NCBI GenBank assembly: GCA_028279705.1
Contig: JANQNF010000058.1
Location: 1 to 64,000 of the forward strand
Source of the DNA: an archaeon
Lineage (GTDB): Archaea > Aenigmatarchaeota > Aenigmatarchaeia > QMZP01 > JAFGSV01
DNA length: 64,000 nt
Direction of reading: 5' to 3'
Below, in pieces: positions 34,495 to 43,986 of this stretch. Numbering within the stretch: the stretch's first letter is position 1; every line of letters starts with the position of its first letter. The position numbers and the translations under genes were made by a program. The notes below the pieces were generated by a model. That model was not told where the DNA came from and made no database searches. It saw only the letters and a program-made list of their open reading frames with translations.

Positions 34495-35323
34495 TATTCC
34501 TTCTAAGGAAATTCTTAGTTGCCCTGACGTCTTTCATGTTGTCCACGTTCATATAGAAACCTGGTACTATGCATCCATACAACTTATTCTCCGATACAAG
34601 CTTTGGGAAAACGTCTGTCTGGAGTACCCATTTCGTATTACCTTTTGGTATATATTCAAAAATGCAGGGATCATACATTCCGATGAATGCGGCTGTCAGG
34701 AAAGTTTTCGGGTTTTTCGGCCTTTCTTCATAGCCTATTATCTGATTACCTATCATTTCAACCATACCCAGGTTCATCTTGCTACCCCTGTTTGATTGTA
34801 CCGCCAGTGTCGTTACATTCCTTCCGTTAACGTGGGACCTCGCCAGATAATCCAGATCGAAGTCGAAAAAATTATCTACCGGGAGCACAAGGAAGGAAGA
34901 TTTCAGTGACGACTCGGCCAGCTGTAGGGTTTTTGCATTTCCCATGGTTTTCCCCTCTTCCGTGTAATCTATCTTGACACCGTTTTTCGCACCGTTTCCA
35001 AGAAGCTTGAAACATTCCCCAATAAGTTCACTTTTCCCTATTATATGGATATTTCGAAACCCTGATTTTTTCAGGTTACCTATATTGTGCTCTATGAGGG
35101 ATTTCCCCCTTATCTCTATCAATGGTTTGAGCTGGCCATCTATAATTAGCCTATCCACATCGCCCCCGCCAAGAAAAACAGCGGTCTTGTTGGTTTCGAG
35201 GTATTGCGACATGATGGACTCTATTGCCTCGGACCTGGATCTTACATTGTTCCCGTCAATCATGGAATCTATCCTGCCGAGAACGTCTGGTGATATCGTC
35301 ATGGAGATGCGCTTCTTGTTCAT
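34490..35323 (-). CDS. Ribbon-helix-helix/sugar nucleotidyltransferase fusion protein
   Basis: This 277-residue protein has two parts. Residues 1-43 are a CopG/Arc-type ribbon-helix-helix DNA-binding domain (RISMTISPDVLGRIDSMID, then RSRSEAIESIMSQYL). From about 46 on it is an NTP_transferase fold: TAVFLGGGDVDRLIIDG replaces the usual GGxGTRL-P-T loop, LKPLIEIRGKSLIEHNI keeps the PKPLL-like Lys, and LPVDNFFDFDL keeps the metal Asp. The loop is diverged, so catalysis is uncertain and the domain may only bind sugar nucleotides. It is divergent from ugd (91-base shared promoter) and ends at the 9-bp dyad. A role as sugar-nucleotide-sensing regulator of the island is inferred. Confidence 0.85.
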   Translation of the reverse strand: MNKKRISMTISPDVLGRIDSMIDGNNVRSRSEAIESIMSQYLETNKTAVFLGGGDVDRLIIDGQLKPLIEIRGKSLIEHNIGNLKKSGFRNIHIIGKSELIGECFKLLGNGAKNGVKIDYTEEGKTMGNAKTLQLAESSLKSSFLVLPVDNFFDFDLDYLARSHVNGRNVTTLAVQSNRGSKMNLGMVEMIGNQIIGYEERPKNPKTFLTAAFIGMYDPCIFEYIPKGNTKWVLQTDVFPKLVSENKLYGCIVPGFYMNVDNMKDVRATKNFLRRNK

Positions 35324-35382
35324 GGGATAATATTGAATTCGTGCCTAAAAAGCATGCATTAGTAGGGGCAGATTACGGAGAA

Positions 35383-35395
35383 ACTATATAAATTA
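35383..35395 (+). promoter_or_regulatory. Putative TATA box for the UDP-xylose operon
   Basis: ACTATATAAATTA lies 20-32 bases upstream of the ugd ATG, so transcription would begin almost at the start codon (leaderless). The element sits within the intergenic region shared with the RHH fusion gene. Confidence 0.6.
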
Positions 35396-35414
35396 ATACC
35401 CGGAACATAATGCT

Positions 35415-36707
35415 ATGAAAATCTCAATAATAGGATCAGGATACGTTGGCCTTGTTACGGGAACTTGTTTTGCCGAATTGGGTAACAGCGTAACACTTGT
35501 CGATGTAGTCAAGGACAAAATAGACAAGATAAACAGCGGCATAGCTCACATTTACGAGGAAAAAATTGACAGTATGCTTAAGAATAATGTTGGCCACGGA
35601 AGACTCAAGGCTACGACACACCTTGAAAAAGCGGTACTTGACACGCACATTACCTTCATAGCGGTAGGAACACCGTCCAGAAAAGACGGCTCAATAGACC
35701 TCGTTTACATAAAGAGCGTGTCAGAGGAGATAGGAAAGGCTCTCAGAAAGAAGGACGAATACCACACGGTCGTCGTCAAGTCAACAGTAGTTCCCGGCAC
35801 CACTGAAGACGTAGTGCTTCCATTACTTGAGAAACATTCCGGTAAGAAGGCCGGGAAGGATTTTGGCGTTGCAATGAACCCGGAATTTCTGAGGGAAGGG
35901 AAGGCAGTCAATGATTTCATGAACCCTGACAGAATCGTGATAGGATCGATAGACGAAAAATCTCATGGAAGGGTGGAAGCACTTTACAGGGAATTCAAAT
36001 GCAATGTGCTTAAAACCAACCCCAGGACGGCAGAGATGATAAAGTACGCGAGCAATGCTTTCCTCGCAACAAAAATATCTTTCATAAATGAGATTGGAAA
36101 TCTCTGCAAGAAGCTTGACATAAATTCCTACGAAGTTGCCGACGGCATGGGCTTCGATGACAGGATCGAGAGGAAATTCCTAAACTCCGGTACCGGATAC
36201 GGGGGCAGCTGCTTTCCAAAGGATGTCAAGGCGATAATAGCCAAGGGAAAGGAGAAGGGACTGAAGATGGAACTTCTTGACGCTGCCGAGAATGTAAACA
36301 GGGACCAGCCACTTAGAATCACAGACATGCTCAGGGAAAAAATGCCTGTAATTAGAGGAAAGACGGTGGCTGTTCTTGGACTGGCTTTCAAGCCGGGTAC
36401 GGATGATATAAGGGAGTCCCCATCTCTTGTCGTGGTTTCGGAGCTACTCGAGTCCGGCGCTAATGTCCGTGCATATGACCCACAGGCATCGGAAAACTTC
36501 AGCAAAGAGTTTCCTGACGCTGAATACATGTCAAGCGCCGAAGCTGCAATAGAAGGCGCGGATGCGTGTCTCCTGCTTACGGAATGGGACGAATTCCGGA
36601 ACCTTACAGACGACGATTTCAAGAAAATGAGCAGACCTATTGTCATCGAAGGAAGAACTATTTTAAACCCAAAAAATGTCAGTAAAATTGTAGGAGTGTG
36701 TTGGTAG
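35415..36707 (+). CDS. ugd: UDP-glucose 6-dehydrogenase
   Basis: This enzyme oxidises UDP-glucose to UDP-glucuronate with two NAD+. It has 430 residues: IIGSGYVGLVTGTCFAELG (residues 4-22) for NAD, VKSTVVPGTTEDVV, NPEFLREGKAV near 157, and the catalytic Cys in GTGYGGSCFPKD near 257-268. It is followed at 3 bases by a GalU-like uridylyltransferase and then a UDP-glucuronate decarboxylase, forming a three-step UDP-xylose operon. All motifs are complete. Confidence 0.94.
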   Translation: MKISIIGSGYVGLVTGTCFAELGNSVTLVDVVKDKIDKINSGIAHIYEEKIDSMLKNNVGHGRLKATTHLEKAVLDTHITFIAVGTPSRKDGSIDLVYIKSVSEEIGKALRKKDEYHTVVVKSTVVPGTTEDVVLPLLEKHSGKKAGKDFGVAMNPEFLREGKAVNDFMNPDRIVIGSIDEKSHGRVEALYREFKCNVLKTNPRTAEMIKYASNAFLATKISFINEIGNLCKKLDINSYEVADGMGFDDRIERKFLNSGTGYGGSCFPKDVKAIIAKGKEKGLKMELLDAAENVNRDQPLRITDMLREKMPVIRGKTVAVLGLAFKPGTDDIRESPSLVVVSELLESGANVRAYDPQASENFSKEFPDAEYMSSAEAAIEGADACLLLTEWDEFRNLTDDDFKKMSRPIVIEGRTILNPKNVSKIVGVCW

Positions 36708-36710
36708 ATT

Positions 36711-37550
36711 ATGGCGCGCAAAGATAGAATAGTGGGACTAATACCAGCAGCTGGTGGCGGAACGAGGCTTTACCCTTTCTCAAGAGCTGTACCGAAAGAG
36801 ATGTACCCTATACTCGGAAAGGCTGTGATAGAACACTCTGTCGAGAACCTAAAAGCCGGCAATATAAACAAGATTTTCATGGTAGTCGGTTACCAGAAGG
36901 GTGCCCTTATGGATTACATAGGTGACGGCTCATTCTTCGGCGTTAACGTATCATATGTGTACCAGATGAAGAGGAAAGGCCTCGGTCATGCAATTTACCA
37001 AGGAAAGAACTGGATAGATACCACATTCGTCACATTACTTGGAGATTCGTTCATAGAGCCTAAAAATGAGATAAAGGAACTCATAAACGTTCACAAGAAA
37101 CACAAGCCACTTGCAACGTTGCTCCTATTCGATGTTAAAGACCCCAGAGGCTACGGTATTGCTAAGTTGAAGAATAATTCAAAAGTAGGTGAGATAGAGA
37201 AGATCAAAGAAAAGCCAACTATCAAAGAAGCAGTGGAATATAAAATCAATGGCGGGTATTATGCTGCCTGCGGCGCATACGTTTTCGAACCAAAAATATT
37301 CGAGTACCTGAAAAAGACCAGACCGGGCATAAGGGGAGAAATACAGATAACTGATGCATTAGACCTTGCCATCCAGAACGGGGAAAAGATATTCGGTGTT
37401 GTTCTTAAGGGAAAATATCTTGATATCGGAAAATGGAACACGATACTTAATACCGAGAAGGAACTGATGAAATTTCTCGACATGGAGCTTCATGTAAAAG
37501 AAAGAGAGAAGATGATGAAAAGAATAAAGAGCCATGAAGAAGGAGAATGA
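36711..37550 (+). CDS. UTP-glucose-1-phosphate uridylyltransferase-like
   Basis: This 279-residue nucleotidyltransferase has the NTP loop [20 protein letters not shown] (about 13-32) and LLGDSFIEP near 111-119 with the metal Asp. [12 protein letters not shown] lies near the C-terminus, as in RfbA/GalU enzymes. The PKEMY variant and its place between ugd and the UDP-glucuronate decarboxylase suggest it makes UDP-glucose. dTDP-glucose synthesis is an alternative on sequence alone. The ATG follows the ugd stop by 3 bases. Confidence 0.82.
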   Translation: MARKDRIVGLIPAAGGGTRLYPFSRAVPKEMYPILGKAVIEHSVENLKAGNINKIFMVVGYQKGALMDYIGDGSFFGVNVSYVYQMKRKGLGHAIYQGKNWIDTTFVTLLGDSFIEPKNEIKELINVHKKHKPLATLLLFDVKDPRGYGIAKLKNNSKVGEIEKIKEKPTIKEAVEYKINGGYYAACGAYVFEPKIFEYLKKTRPGIRGEIQITDALDLAIQNGEKIFGVVLKGKYLDIGKWNTILNTEKELMKFLDMELHVKEREKMMKRIKSHEEGE

Positions 37551-37554
37551 TTTT

Positions 37555-38493
37555 ATGAAAACATGCCTCATAACGGGCGGTGCAGGCTTCATTGGATCAC
37601 ACCTCTGTGACAGACTTCTTTCTGACGGGTTCAAAGTAATATGCATGGACAATCTCATCACAGGCAAAGCGGAAAATATAAGTCACCTCATCGATAATAA
37701 GAACTTCAGCTACATTGAGCACGATGTCACGAATCATATTGATTTGAACGAAAAACTCGATTATATCCTCCATTTCGCATCCATAGCGAGTCCCAAGGAT
37801 TACGTGGAATATCCGATAAAAACACTAAAAGTCGGGACACTTGGTACGCATAATGTGCTTGGTCTTGCCAAAGCCGAGGGAGTGAAATTCATGTTTGCGT
37901 CCACTTCAGAAGTTTATGGTGACCCCGAGATTAATCCACAGAAAGAGAACTACTGGGGAAACGTCAATCCAGTGGGAACACGGTCTTGTTACGATGAATC
38001 CAAGAGGTGCGGTGAAGCGCTGACTATGGCATATAATAGGCAGCATGGTATCGATACAAAGATTGTGAGGATATTCAATACATATGGTCCCAGAATGAGG
38101 TCAAGGGATGGTAGAGCTGTACCAGAATTCATAACACAGGCGCTTGCAAACAAGCCTATCACGATTTTTGGGGACGGCAGGCAGACCAGAAGTTTCTGTT
38201 ACATAACGGACCTTGTAGAAGGCGTACTGAAGCTCATGAAAAGGGAATATCATATGCCCATTAACATAGGCAATCCCACGGAAATGTCCATACTTGAACT
38301 CGCGAATGTGATTTTAGACATTACTGACTCAAAATCCAAGATAGTGTACAAGGACCTACCTGAAGATGATCCGAAAGTAAGACGCCCGGACATTAAACTT
38401 GCAAAGAAAGAACTTGACTGGGAACCTACTGTCGATCTTCGTGATGGTCTGACGGAAACTATAAAATATTTCAGTCGAAAAGAAGTGCAGTGA
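37555..38493 (+). CDS. UDP-glucuronate decarboxylase (UDP-xylose synthase)-like SDR
   Basis: These 312 residues begin [19 protein letters not shown] for NAD. A central [15 protein letters not shown] with [20 protein letters not shown] follows near 117-150, and [12 protein letters not shown] plus [17 protein letters not shown] come later. NPVGxRxxYDExKR is characteristic of UDP-xylose synthases, and dehydratases differ here. It would decarboxylate UDP-glucuronate from the neighbouring Ugd to UDP-xylose. ATG 37555 has a good AAGGAGA site; the track start at 37534 overlaps the previous gene and lengthens the N-terminus. Confidence 0.88.
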   Translation: MKTCLITGGAGFIGSHLCDRLLSDGFKVICMDNLITGKAENISHLIDNKNFSYIEHDVTNHIDLNEKLDYILHFASIASPKDYVEYPIKTLKVGTLGTHNVLGLAKAEGVKFMFASTSEVYGDPEINPQKENYWGNVNPVGTRSCYDESKRCGEALTMAYNRQHGIDTKIVRIFNTYGPRMRSRDGRAVPEFITQALANKPITIFGDGRQTRSFCYITDLVEGVLKLMKREYHMPINIGNPTEMSILELANVILDITDSKSKIVYKDLPEDDPKVRRPDIKLAKKELDWEPTVDLRDGLTETIKYFSRKEVQ

Positions 38494-38500
38494 GGTGTTT

Positions 38501-39949
38501 ATGCAGGATTTGGTACTTATTTTCCCTTCTCTGACTCTTGACGAAAAATATGCGTCGGGTAAATTCAAGGGAGAAAAAAACGAGGAACTACCGCCACTTG
38601 GCCTTGCAGGTCTTGCGGCATACGTTAGAGAAAGAGGGTTTTCTGTAGGGCTCATTGAACCAATATCCATGGATATGAACCTTGATGATATCATAGAATA
38701 TGTAGAAAAGAATGACCCTAAGGTTTTAGGATTTTCTGTACTGACTGCAGTTTTCCACAAGGCCGTGGAGATTGCCAAAGTTCTCAAAAAGAGGTTTCCT
38801 GAAAAGATATTCATAATAGGTGGGCATCATGCAACTATACAACCCGATAAGATAGCGAAAAATCACAAGGTTTTTGACGTTCTGGTGTACGGTGAAGCGG
38901 AGATAACACTCTCGGAGCTATTAGAGCACTTCAGAAGATACGATTTCAGAAGAGAGTCACTGAATGACTTTACGAAACTGAGAAGGATTGATGGTATATT
39001 GTTTAGGGAGAGAAACCGTATAGTAAAGACGTCACCAAGAGACCTTATAGAAAACATGGACGATTTGCCTCTACCTGCAAGAGACCTTCTGCCAGTGAAG
39101 AGGTATTTACCTCCACCGCTTCAGTACAAAAAGCTTCCCGTGGTTCAGATGATGGTGAGCAGAGGATGTCCATTCCATTGCACATATTGCTCCACTCACG
39201 AGGTTTTTGGTTACAAACCCAGATTCAGAAGTCCGGCGAAGGTCATAGAAGAGATAAAGGAAGTGATAGAGAAATACGGCGCGAAGGAAATCACTTTTTG
39301 GGACGATAATTTCACACTCAACAAGGAATGGGTCATGGACGTATGCAGTAGAATGATAAAGGAGAATTTCAACATAGGTTGGACATGTTTTGGAAGAGTG
39401 AACACAGTTGACCGTGAAATGCTACAGATAATGAAAGAATCTGGGTGCTGGGAAATTTTCTATGGAATCGAATCCGGAAATCAGGACATACTGAACATAA
39501 TAAAGAAAGGGATAACCCTTGAACAGGTGAAGAAGGTAGTCAAGCTGACCCAGGATGTTGGGATAGAGGTGCGGGGACTGTTCATGCTAGGGCTTCCTGG
39601 CGAGACACCAGAAAAGGCTAAAAAAACCATACGTTTTGCGATTGATCTGGACCTCGATTACGCACAGTTCTCCATTACCACCCCGCATGAGGGTACCGAA
39701 CTGGCGTCTCAGGCCAAGATTTACGGTGACCTAAATCGCGATCTGACCAAATATACACAGATGAACGCGGTTTTTCTCCCGAAAGGGTACAGTAGCCGAA
39801 AAGAACTCCTTAACATGCAGAAAAAAGCTGTCAGGAAGTTCTATTTCAGGCCCAGGTATGTTCTCAAGATGCTCATGAAGCTGAAAACTATGGAGGATGT
39901 ACGGAGATACATTTACGGTCTCAGACTCGCGATTGCTTTTTCCAGATAA
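38501..39949 (+). CDS. B12-binding domain radical SAM enzyme (copy 1)
   Basis: This 482-residue protein has an N-terminal B12-binding Rossmann domain (LPPLGLAGLAAYVRERGFSV, about 27-46, then FIIGGHHATIQP). A radical SAM domain with the cluster motif GCPFHCTYC (CxxxCxxC) is near 225, and DDNFT, YGIESG and FMLGLPGETPE mark the barrel. Class B cobalamin radical SAM enzymes often methylate unreactive carbons; others do ring or skeletal chemistry, so the reaction is open. It has close paralogues at 41623 and 55334. ATG 38501 is chosen over the track GTG because GAGGTG lies just upstream. It sits at the 3' end of the UDP-xylose operon. Confidence 0.88.
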   Translation: MQDLVLIFPSLTLDEKYASGKFKGEKNEELPPLGLAGLAAYVRERGFSVGLIEPISMDMNLDDIIEYVEKNDPKVLGFSVLTAVFHKAVEIAKVLKKRFPEKIFIIGGHHATIQPDKIAKNHKVFDVLVYGEAEITLSELLEHFRRYDFRRESLNDFTKLRRIDGILFRERNRIVKTSPRDLIENMDDLPLPARDLLPVKRYLPPPLQYKKLPVVQMMVSRGCPFHCTYCSTHEVFGYKPRFRSPAKVIEEIKEVIEKYGAKEITFWDDNFTLNKEWVMDVCSRMIKENFNIGWTCFGRVNTVDREMLQIMKESGCWEIFYGIESGNQDILNIIKKGITLEQVKKVVKLTQDVGIEVRGLFMLGLPGETPEKAKKTIRFAIDLDLDYAQFSITTPHEGTELASQAKIYGDLNRDLTKYTQMNAVFLPKGYSSRKELLNMQKKAVRKFYFRPRYVLKMLMKLKTMEDVRRYIYGLRLAIAFSR

Positions 39950-39960
39950 CAGGTGAATAC

Positions 39961-40911
39961 ATGAAACTGACGAAATTATTACCATTCATTGGATTTATCA
40001 TATTTTTCTACTTGATTTTCAACCTCGATGTGGAAGTTGTCTTCAGCTTACTCTCCACGATAAGAGTGGAGTATGTGATATTGTCACTTGCAATTACAAT
40101 CCCCTCGATTTTTTTGAAGGGATTGAAATGGAAAACTGTGATAAGGTCTTACGAGACTGACTATAACTTATTCAGTGCGTCCAAAGCCTGGATAATAGGA
40201 TTCTTCATGGGGACAATAACTCCTGGTAGAGTGGGGGACCTGACAAGAGCATTCTATCTCAAGAGAGATGTGGGCATAACCGCTGGGAAATCACTTACTA
40301 CAGTATTCATAGACAGAATAGTTGACATATTCGTCATATTCTCGGTGGGTTTACTGTCAGCCTTTATCGTGGCCTCAACCCTTTTCGGTTCTTTCAACCC
40401 ACTTTTCGTGATAATAACATTTTTTGCAATCTTCGTTGTCATGGTCATAATTATGACGAACAAGAAAATGATGAGATTCCTTTTAAAACCACTTTCAAAA
40501 AAGCTGATACCTGAAAAATACAAGAAAAACACAAAGGTGATATTTAATGATTTCTATCGCGGGATAAGCGAGATGGATAAGCGCAAGATTCTGACATCTT
40601 TCACACTCGCGTTAATTTTATGGATGGTGACGACGTTTCAGTACTACCTTCTTTCACTCGCGCTTGGTATTGACATTTCTTTCGTATTCTTCCTTACCAT
40701 AGTTCCAATAGTGACAATTTTTGATATGTTACCGGTCTCATTCTCAGGAATCGGGACACGTGACGCTGCGCTCATTTTCTTCTTCTCTTTCATACTATTA
40801 CCTGCAGAACCTGCCATATCTTTATCACTACTTGTATTCACTTTCAATTATTTGATACCTGCGATAACTGGTTTTGTCTTTTGGGTATCGGACCCGATAA
40901 AAGTGTATTAA
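39961..40911 (+). CDS. LPG_synthase_TM / AglD-like integral membrane protein (copy 1)
   Basis: This 316-residue protein has about seven or eight hydrophobic segments. Family features include KGLKWKTVIRSY (about 53-64), FFMGTITPGRVGDLTRAFYL (about 81-100) and PVSFSGIGTRDAALIFFFS near 260. The family, the TM part of bacterial lysylphosphatidylglycerol synthase and of AglD/AglR-like proteins, is widespread near polysaccharide genes and is linked to moving or flipping lipid-linked sugars. Its role here is inferred from context. It follows the B12 radical SAM gene with AGGTGA before ATG, and it overlaps the convergent methyltransferase by 4 bases. A relative is at 54373. Confidence 0.83.
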   Translation: MKLTKLLPFIGFIIFFYLIFNLDVEVVFSLLSTIRVEYVILSLAITIPSIFLKGLKWKTVIRSYETDYNLFSASKAWIIGFFMGTITPGRVGDLTRAFYLKRDVGITAGKSLTTVFIDRIVDIFVIFSVGLLSAFIVASTLFGSFNPLFVIITFFAIFVVMVIIMTNKKMMRFLLKPLSKKLIPEKYKKNTKVIFNDFYRGISEMDKRKILTSFTLALILWMVTTFQYYLLSLALGIDISFVFFLTIVPIVTIFDMLPVSFSGIGTRDAALIFFFSFILLPAEPAISLSLLVFTFNYLIPAITGFVFWVSDPIKVY

Positions 40912-41522
40912 GAGCTTTCCTTTACCTTGAATATTCCTGAGAAAACGCCTTCACTCGAATAAATTGACGAAAGATTCAGATCTTCGACAAACTCATACCC
41001 TTTGTCCTCGAAAGCCTTTATCCACCAATCCCGTGTGTGACACTGTATGTGAGTCTTGTCATTTCTGCTTACGTCGAGGACATAAGGTTCCCCTTCATTC
41101 TTACAAACAGGTACACGGATCACGATGCTCTTCCTCAGATTCTTCTTTGCCAGATCGAGAATGAATCCTATTTCGTATTCTGGCATGTGTTCCAAGACAT
41201 CGAAAAGGAAGACGAAATCCTTTTCCTGTGAAAGAAGATTCCTATTGTAGTATTCTATCTCTTTTTCAAGTGAGAACATTTTTTTGCCCTCTTCTATTGC
41301 CCAATGGCTGATGTCAGTGCCCTTCACTTTATTAAAACCGCGTTCCTTGAACTCGAAAACAAGGCCACCGCAGCCACAGCCGAAATCTAATATGACATCG
41401 TCTTTGTTTATCTTAAGAAACTTGATGAGGTCCTTTGCGAGGTTATCAAACTTCTTGGTCAGATAGTTCTGATAATTGCTGATTTTACTGTCCACGAAAT
41501 AATCCTTTTCGAATGAAGCCAT
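40908..41522 (-). CDS. SAM-dependent class I methyltransferase
   Basis: This 204-residue methyltransferase, from ATG 41522, has a SAM-binding glycine loop (VILDFGCGCGGLVFEF, about 47-62), GTDISHWAIEEGKKMF and FVFLFDVLEHMPEYEIG. The track start at 41537 adds a five-residue extension. The substrate is unknown; the neighbours suggest a glycan. It is divergent from the second B12 radical SAM gene. The gene reads visibly A/T-rich against its plus-strand neighbours. Confidence 0.82.
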   Translation of the reverse strand: MASFEKDYFVDSKISNYQNYLTKKFDNLAKDLIKFLKINKDDVILDFGCGCGGLVFEFKERGFNKVKGTDISHWAIEEGKKMFSLEKEIEYYNRNLLSQEKDFVFLFDVLEHMPEYEIGFILDLAKKNLRKSIVIRVPVCKNEGEPYVLDVSRNDKTHIQCHTRDWWIKAFEDKGYEFVEDLNLSSIYSSEGVFSGIFKVKESS

Positions 41523-41570
41523 TAAACCACCACACAAAATATACCAAAATACTACGTATAAGGTAAAATT

Positions 41571-41584
41571 ACTTTTTATAACTT
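41571..41584 (+). promoter_or_regulatory. Putative TATA box for the second B12 radical SAM gene
   Basis: ACTTTTTATAACTT lies about 40-50 bases upstream of ATG 41623, and GGTGA at 41611-41615 is a clear ribosome site seven bases before that ATG. Confidence 0.5.
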
Positions 41585-41622
41585 ATCCTTTAATACTTGA
41601 ATATTTTTTGGGTGACTGTAAG

Positions 41623-43035
41623 ATGAGAGTTGTTCTGATAAGTGCACCGTATATGGATATTTACGGTCCAATAAAGACAGCTGCCGGTATTTATTTTCCC
41701 CTCGGCCTCGGTTACATAGCATCTGTTCTAAGGGATGGTGGTCACGATGTCACGTTTGTTGACCCCGAAGCGCACGGGCAAACTTACAGTGACCTTGAGA
41801 GGATACTCACGGAAATAGAACCTGGATTGGTAGGAATCGGGTGCTCTACGCCAAACTTTGCCGTAGCCTTGAAAATAGCCGGGATTGCAAGGAAGTGTAC
41901 AAAAGCGAAGATATGTGTAGGGGGAGTTCATGTTTCTGCGCTTCCGAAAGAAACACTTCGAGATAATGATATTTTAGATTTTGTAGTAATGGGTGAGGGT
42001 GAATATACACTACTGGAACTGGCAGGCGGCGTTTCTCCCTCAAAGATTAAAGGAATTGCACGAAGAGTTGGGAAAAAAGTAGTTATCAATCCTCCAAGGC
42101 CCTTCATTGAAGATGTTGATAGTATACCTTTTCCTGCCAGGGACCTCGCAGACATGGACAAGTACAGGCCTGCAGCATATGTTGGAATGGGAAAAAAAAG
42201 TGCAACTATGATCACAAGTAGGGGATGTCCGTCAAGATGCACTTTTTGTGCATCTCATCTTACACTGGGAAATAGATTCAGACCACGGTCACCTGAAAAC
42301 GTAGTTGATGAAATTGAGCATCTTGTTAACGATTACGGAATCGAGCACATAATATTTGAGGACGACACTTTTACTGTTGATGTTGAGAGGGCTAAAAAGA
42401 TATGCAATTTGATGATTGAACGGAAAATCGATATAAACTGGTATTGCTTCTCAAGGGTGAATGTAATCTCACGTGACCTACTAAGCGTTATGAAAAGGTC
42501 GGGATGTTATTCAATTGGCTATGGTGTAGAATCTGGAAACCCTGAAATACTGAAGACCATAAAGAAGGGCATCACTCTGAATCAGGTAAGGAAGGCATTT
42601 GATCTCACAAAGAAGTTCAACATAAGGGTACTTGGGTTTTTCATGTTCGGGCTCCCTGGTGACACTCCAGAAACGATAAGGCAGACACTGGATTTTGCCA
42701 AGGAAGTAAATCCTCACATGGCATTTTTCAATCTCATGGTTCCATACCCCGGTACTGAAGTGTTCATAAATAGGGAAAAATATGGATTTGAGATATGCAG
42801 GGATTATGGATCTTTTGTCTCCATTGGTACACACGCGGTCGTAACAAGGCCAGGACTTTCCAATACAGACCTCCAAAGACATGTATACAAAGCTAACATT
42901 GAATATTATCTCAGACTGTCTGCACTGCTGCGTCTTCTGAAAACCATTAGAGGGTTTTCCCAGATAGAGGTGTACGTGAAGGGCGGAATTGGTCTCCTGA
43001 AGCAATCTTTTGCGTGGAGAAGAAACAGTGGATAA
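41623..43035 (+). CDS. B12-binding domain radical SAM enzyme (copy 2)
   Basis: This 470-residue paralogue of the enzyme at 38501 has the same layout: an N-terminal B12-binding domain (FPLGLGYIASVLRDGGHDVT, then GGVHVSALPKE), GCPSRCTFC for the [4Fe-4S] cluster near 198-206 and DDTFT. YGVESGNPEILKTIKKGITL and FMFGLPGDTPET mark the barrel. It probably methylates or rearranges a glycan or lipid component; the substrate is unknown. The track start 41608 is a TTG within the leader, and ATG 41623 has GGTGA at the proper distance. It is convergent with the SPASM-type radical SAM gene (2-base gap). Confidence 0.88.
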   Translation: MRVVLISAPYMDIYGPIKTAAGIYFPLGLGYIASVLRDGGHDVTFVDPEAHGQTYSDLERILTEIEPGLVGIGCSTPNFAVALKIAGIARKCTKAKICVGGVHVSALPKETLRDNDILDFVVMGEGEYTLLELAGGVSPSKIKGIARRVGKKVVINPPRPFIEDVDSIPFPARDLADMDKYRPAAYVGMGKKSATMITSRGCPSRCTFCASHLTLGNRFRPRSPENVVDEIEHLVNDYGIEHIIFEDDTFTVDVERAKKICNLMIERKIDINWYCFSRVNVISRDLLSVMKRSGCYSIGYGVESGNPEILKTIKKGITLNQVRKAFDLTKKFNIRVLGFFMFGLPGDTPETIRQTLDFAKEVNPHMAFFNLMVPYPGTEVFINREKYGFEICRDYGSFVSIGTHAVVTRPGLSNTDLQRHVYKANIEYYLRLSALLRLLKTIRGFSQIEVYVKGGIGLLKQSFAWRRNSG

Positions 43036-43037
43036 AA

Positions 43038-43973
43038 CTAGATGAAATCGCGATGTTCCACATTTTTCATCACTTCCTCAAGGAGTTCGTTATGCTCCCT
43101 GAAGAAACACTCTCCGCAATGATCTGTGGTGAAAGGTTTAGGATTTTTCCATATCTTCTTTATCTCAGAAATCTTGCCCATTATGAACTTCTTGTTGAAT
43201 TTGAGATTTATCAGGGGATTGGCTGAGCAGTGGTAAATGTACCCATCAGAATTTACAAATGGCTTGATGTAACCCATCCAGCATCTCTTAGGTGGTGCAT
43301 AATCCTTTTCCTGGAAGAAGAAACCTGGAAACTTCTTTATCAGTGGCCGTATCTTCTCTCTATACTCCTTTATGTATTTAACTTTTCTGCAATCTGGTAC
43401 GATTCTAACATAAGTTGCTTTGTACTCTTCCTTGTATCTTTTTATCTTCTCCAGAACACTCACGCTACTTTTCTCATTCCACACATAACTGAAACCAAGT
43501 ACGACATTTTCAGGGACGTCCAAACCTATATCTTCAAGATAATCAAGAGAATTGAGGCTGATTCTGAGCCACGTGAGACATTTAAGTGACTTCTGTGTTA
43601 CTTTCTTGTTTAATACTGCACCGTTACTTATCATACCGACTTTAAGTCCCTTTTCTTTGCAGTGCTGGATGAGCTCGTTTATATAACCGCACATAGTTGG
43701 GTCACCACCGCCGGTTATCTCCACTGTTTTTGCTCCCAGATCCACGAAATCATCCACCACCTTAAATGACTGCTCCTTTGTCAGTTCCCTCATTGGCCTT
43801 TTTTTTACACTACAAAAAACGCAGTCCAAATTACACCTGTCTGTGGGTGCGAGCTGTATGGAGACCGGTCTCCATTTTCCATCTTGGATCTCCTTTAACC
43901 TGTCAAGATTGTGTAGAAGTTTGGTTGTTGTACTGGTAAACTTTTTTTCCAAATCAGAACGTTCAACACTCAT
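43038..43973 (-). CDS. Radical SAM enzyme with C-terminal SPASM/twitch-type cysteines
   Basis: This 311-residue enzyme, from ATG 43973, has the radical SAM cluster in CNLDCVFC near 50-57 and EITGGGDPTMC-like region near 88-100. A C-terminal cysteine set (CWMGY…YHCSANP…HCGEC) resembles the auxiliary [4Fe-4S] cluster of SPASM/twitch proteins. There is no B12 domain. Such enzymes mature peptides or act on sugars and alcohols. It is cotranscribed with the upstream glycosyltransferase (13 bases between start codon and its stop). AGGTGAG precedes ATG 43973; the track GTG at 43982 lies too close to it. Confidence 0.85.
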   Translation of the reverse strand: MSVERSDLEKKFTSTTTKLLHNLDRLKEIQDGKWRPVSIQLAPTDRCNLDCVFCSVKKRPMRELTKEQSFKVVDDFVDLGAKTVEITGGGDPTMCGYINELIQHCKEKGLKVGMISNGAVLNKKVTQKSLKCLTWLRISLNSLDYLEDIGLDVPENVVLGFSYVWNEKSSVSVLEKIKRYKEEYKATYVRIVPDCRKVKYIKEYREKIRPLIKKFPGFFFQEKDYAPPKRCWMGYIKPFVNSDGYIYHCSANPLINLKFNKKFIMGKISEIKKIWKNPKPFTTDHCGECFFREHNELLEEVMKNVEHRDFI

Positions 43974-43986
43974 ATTGTGCACTCAC

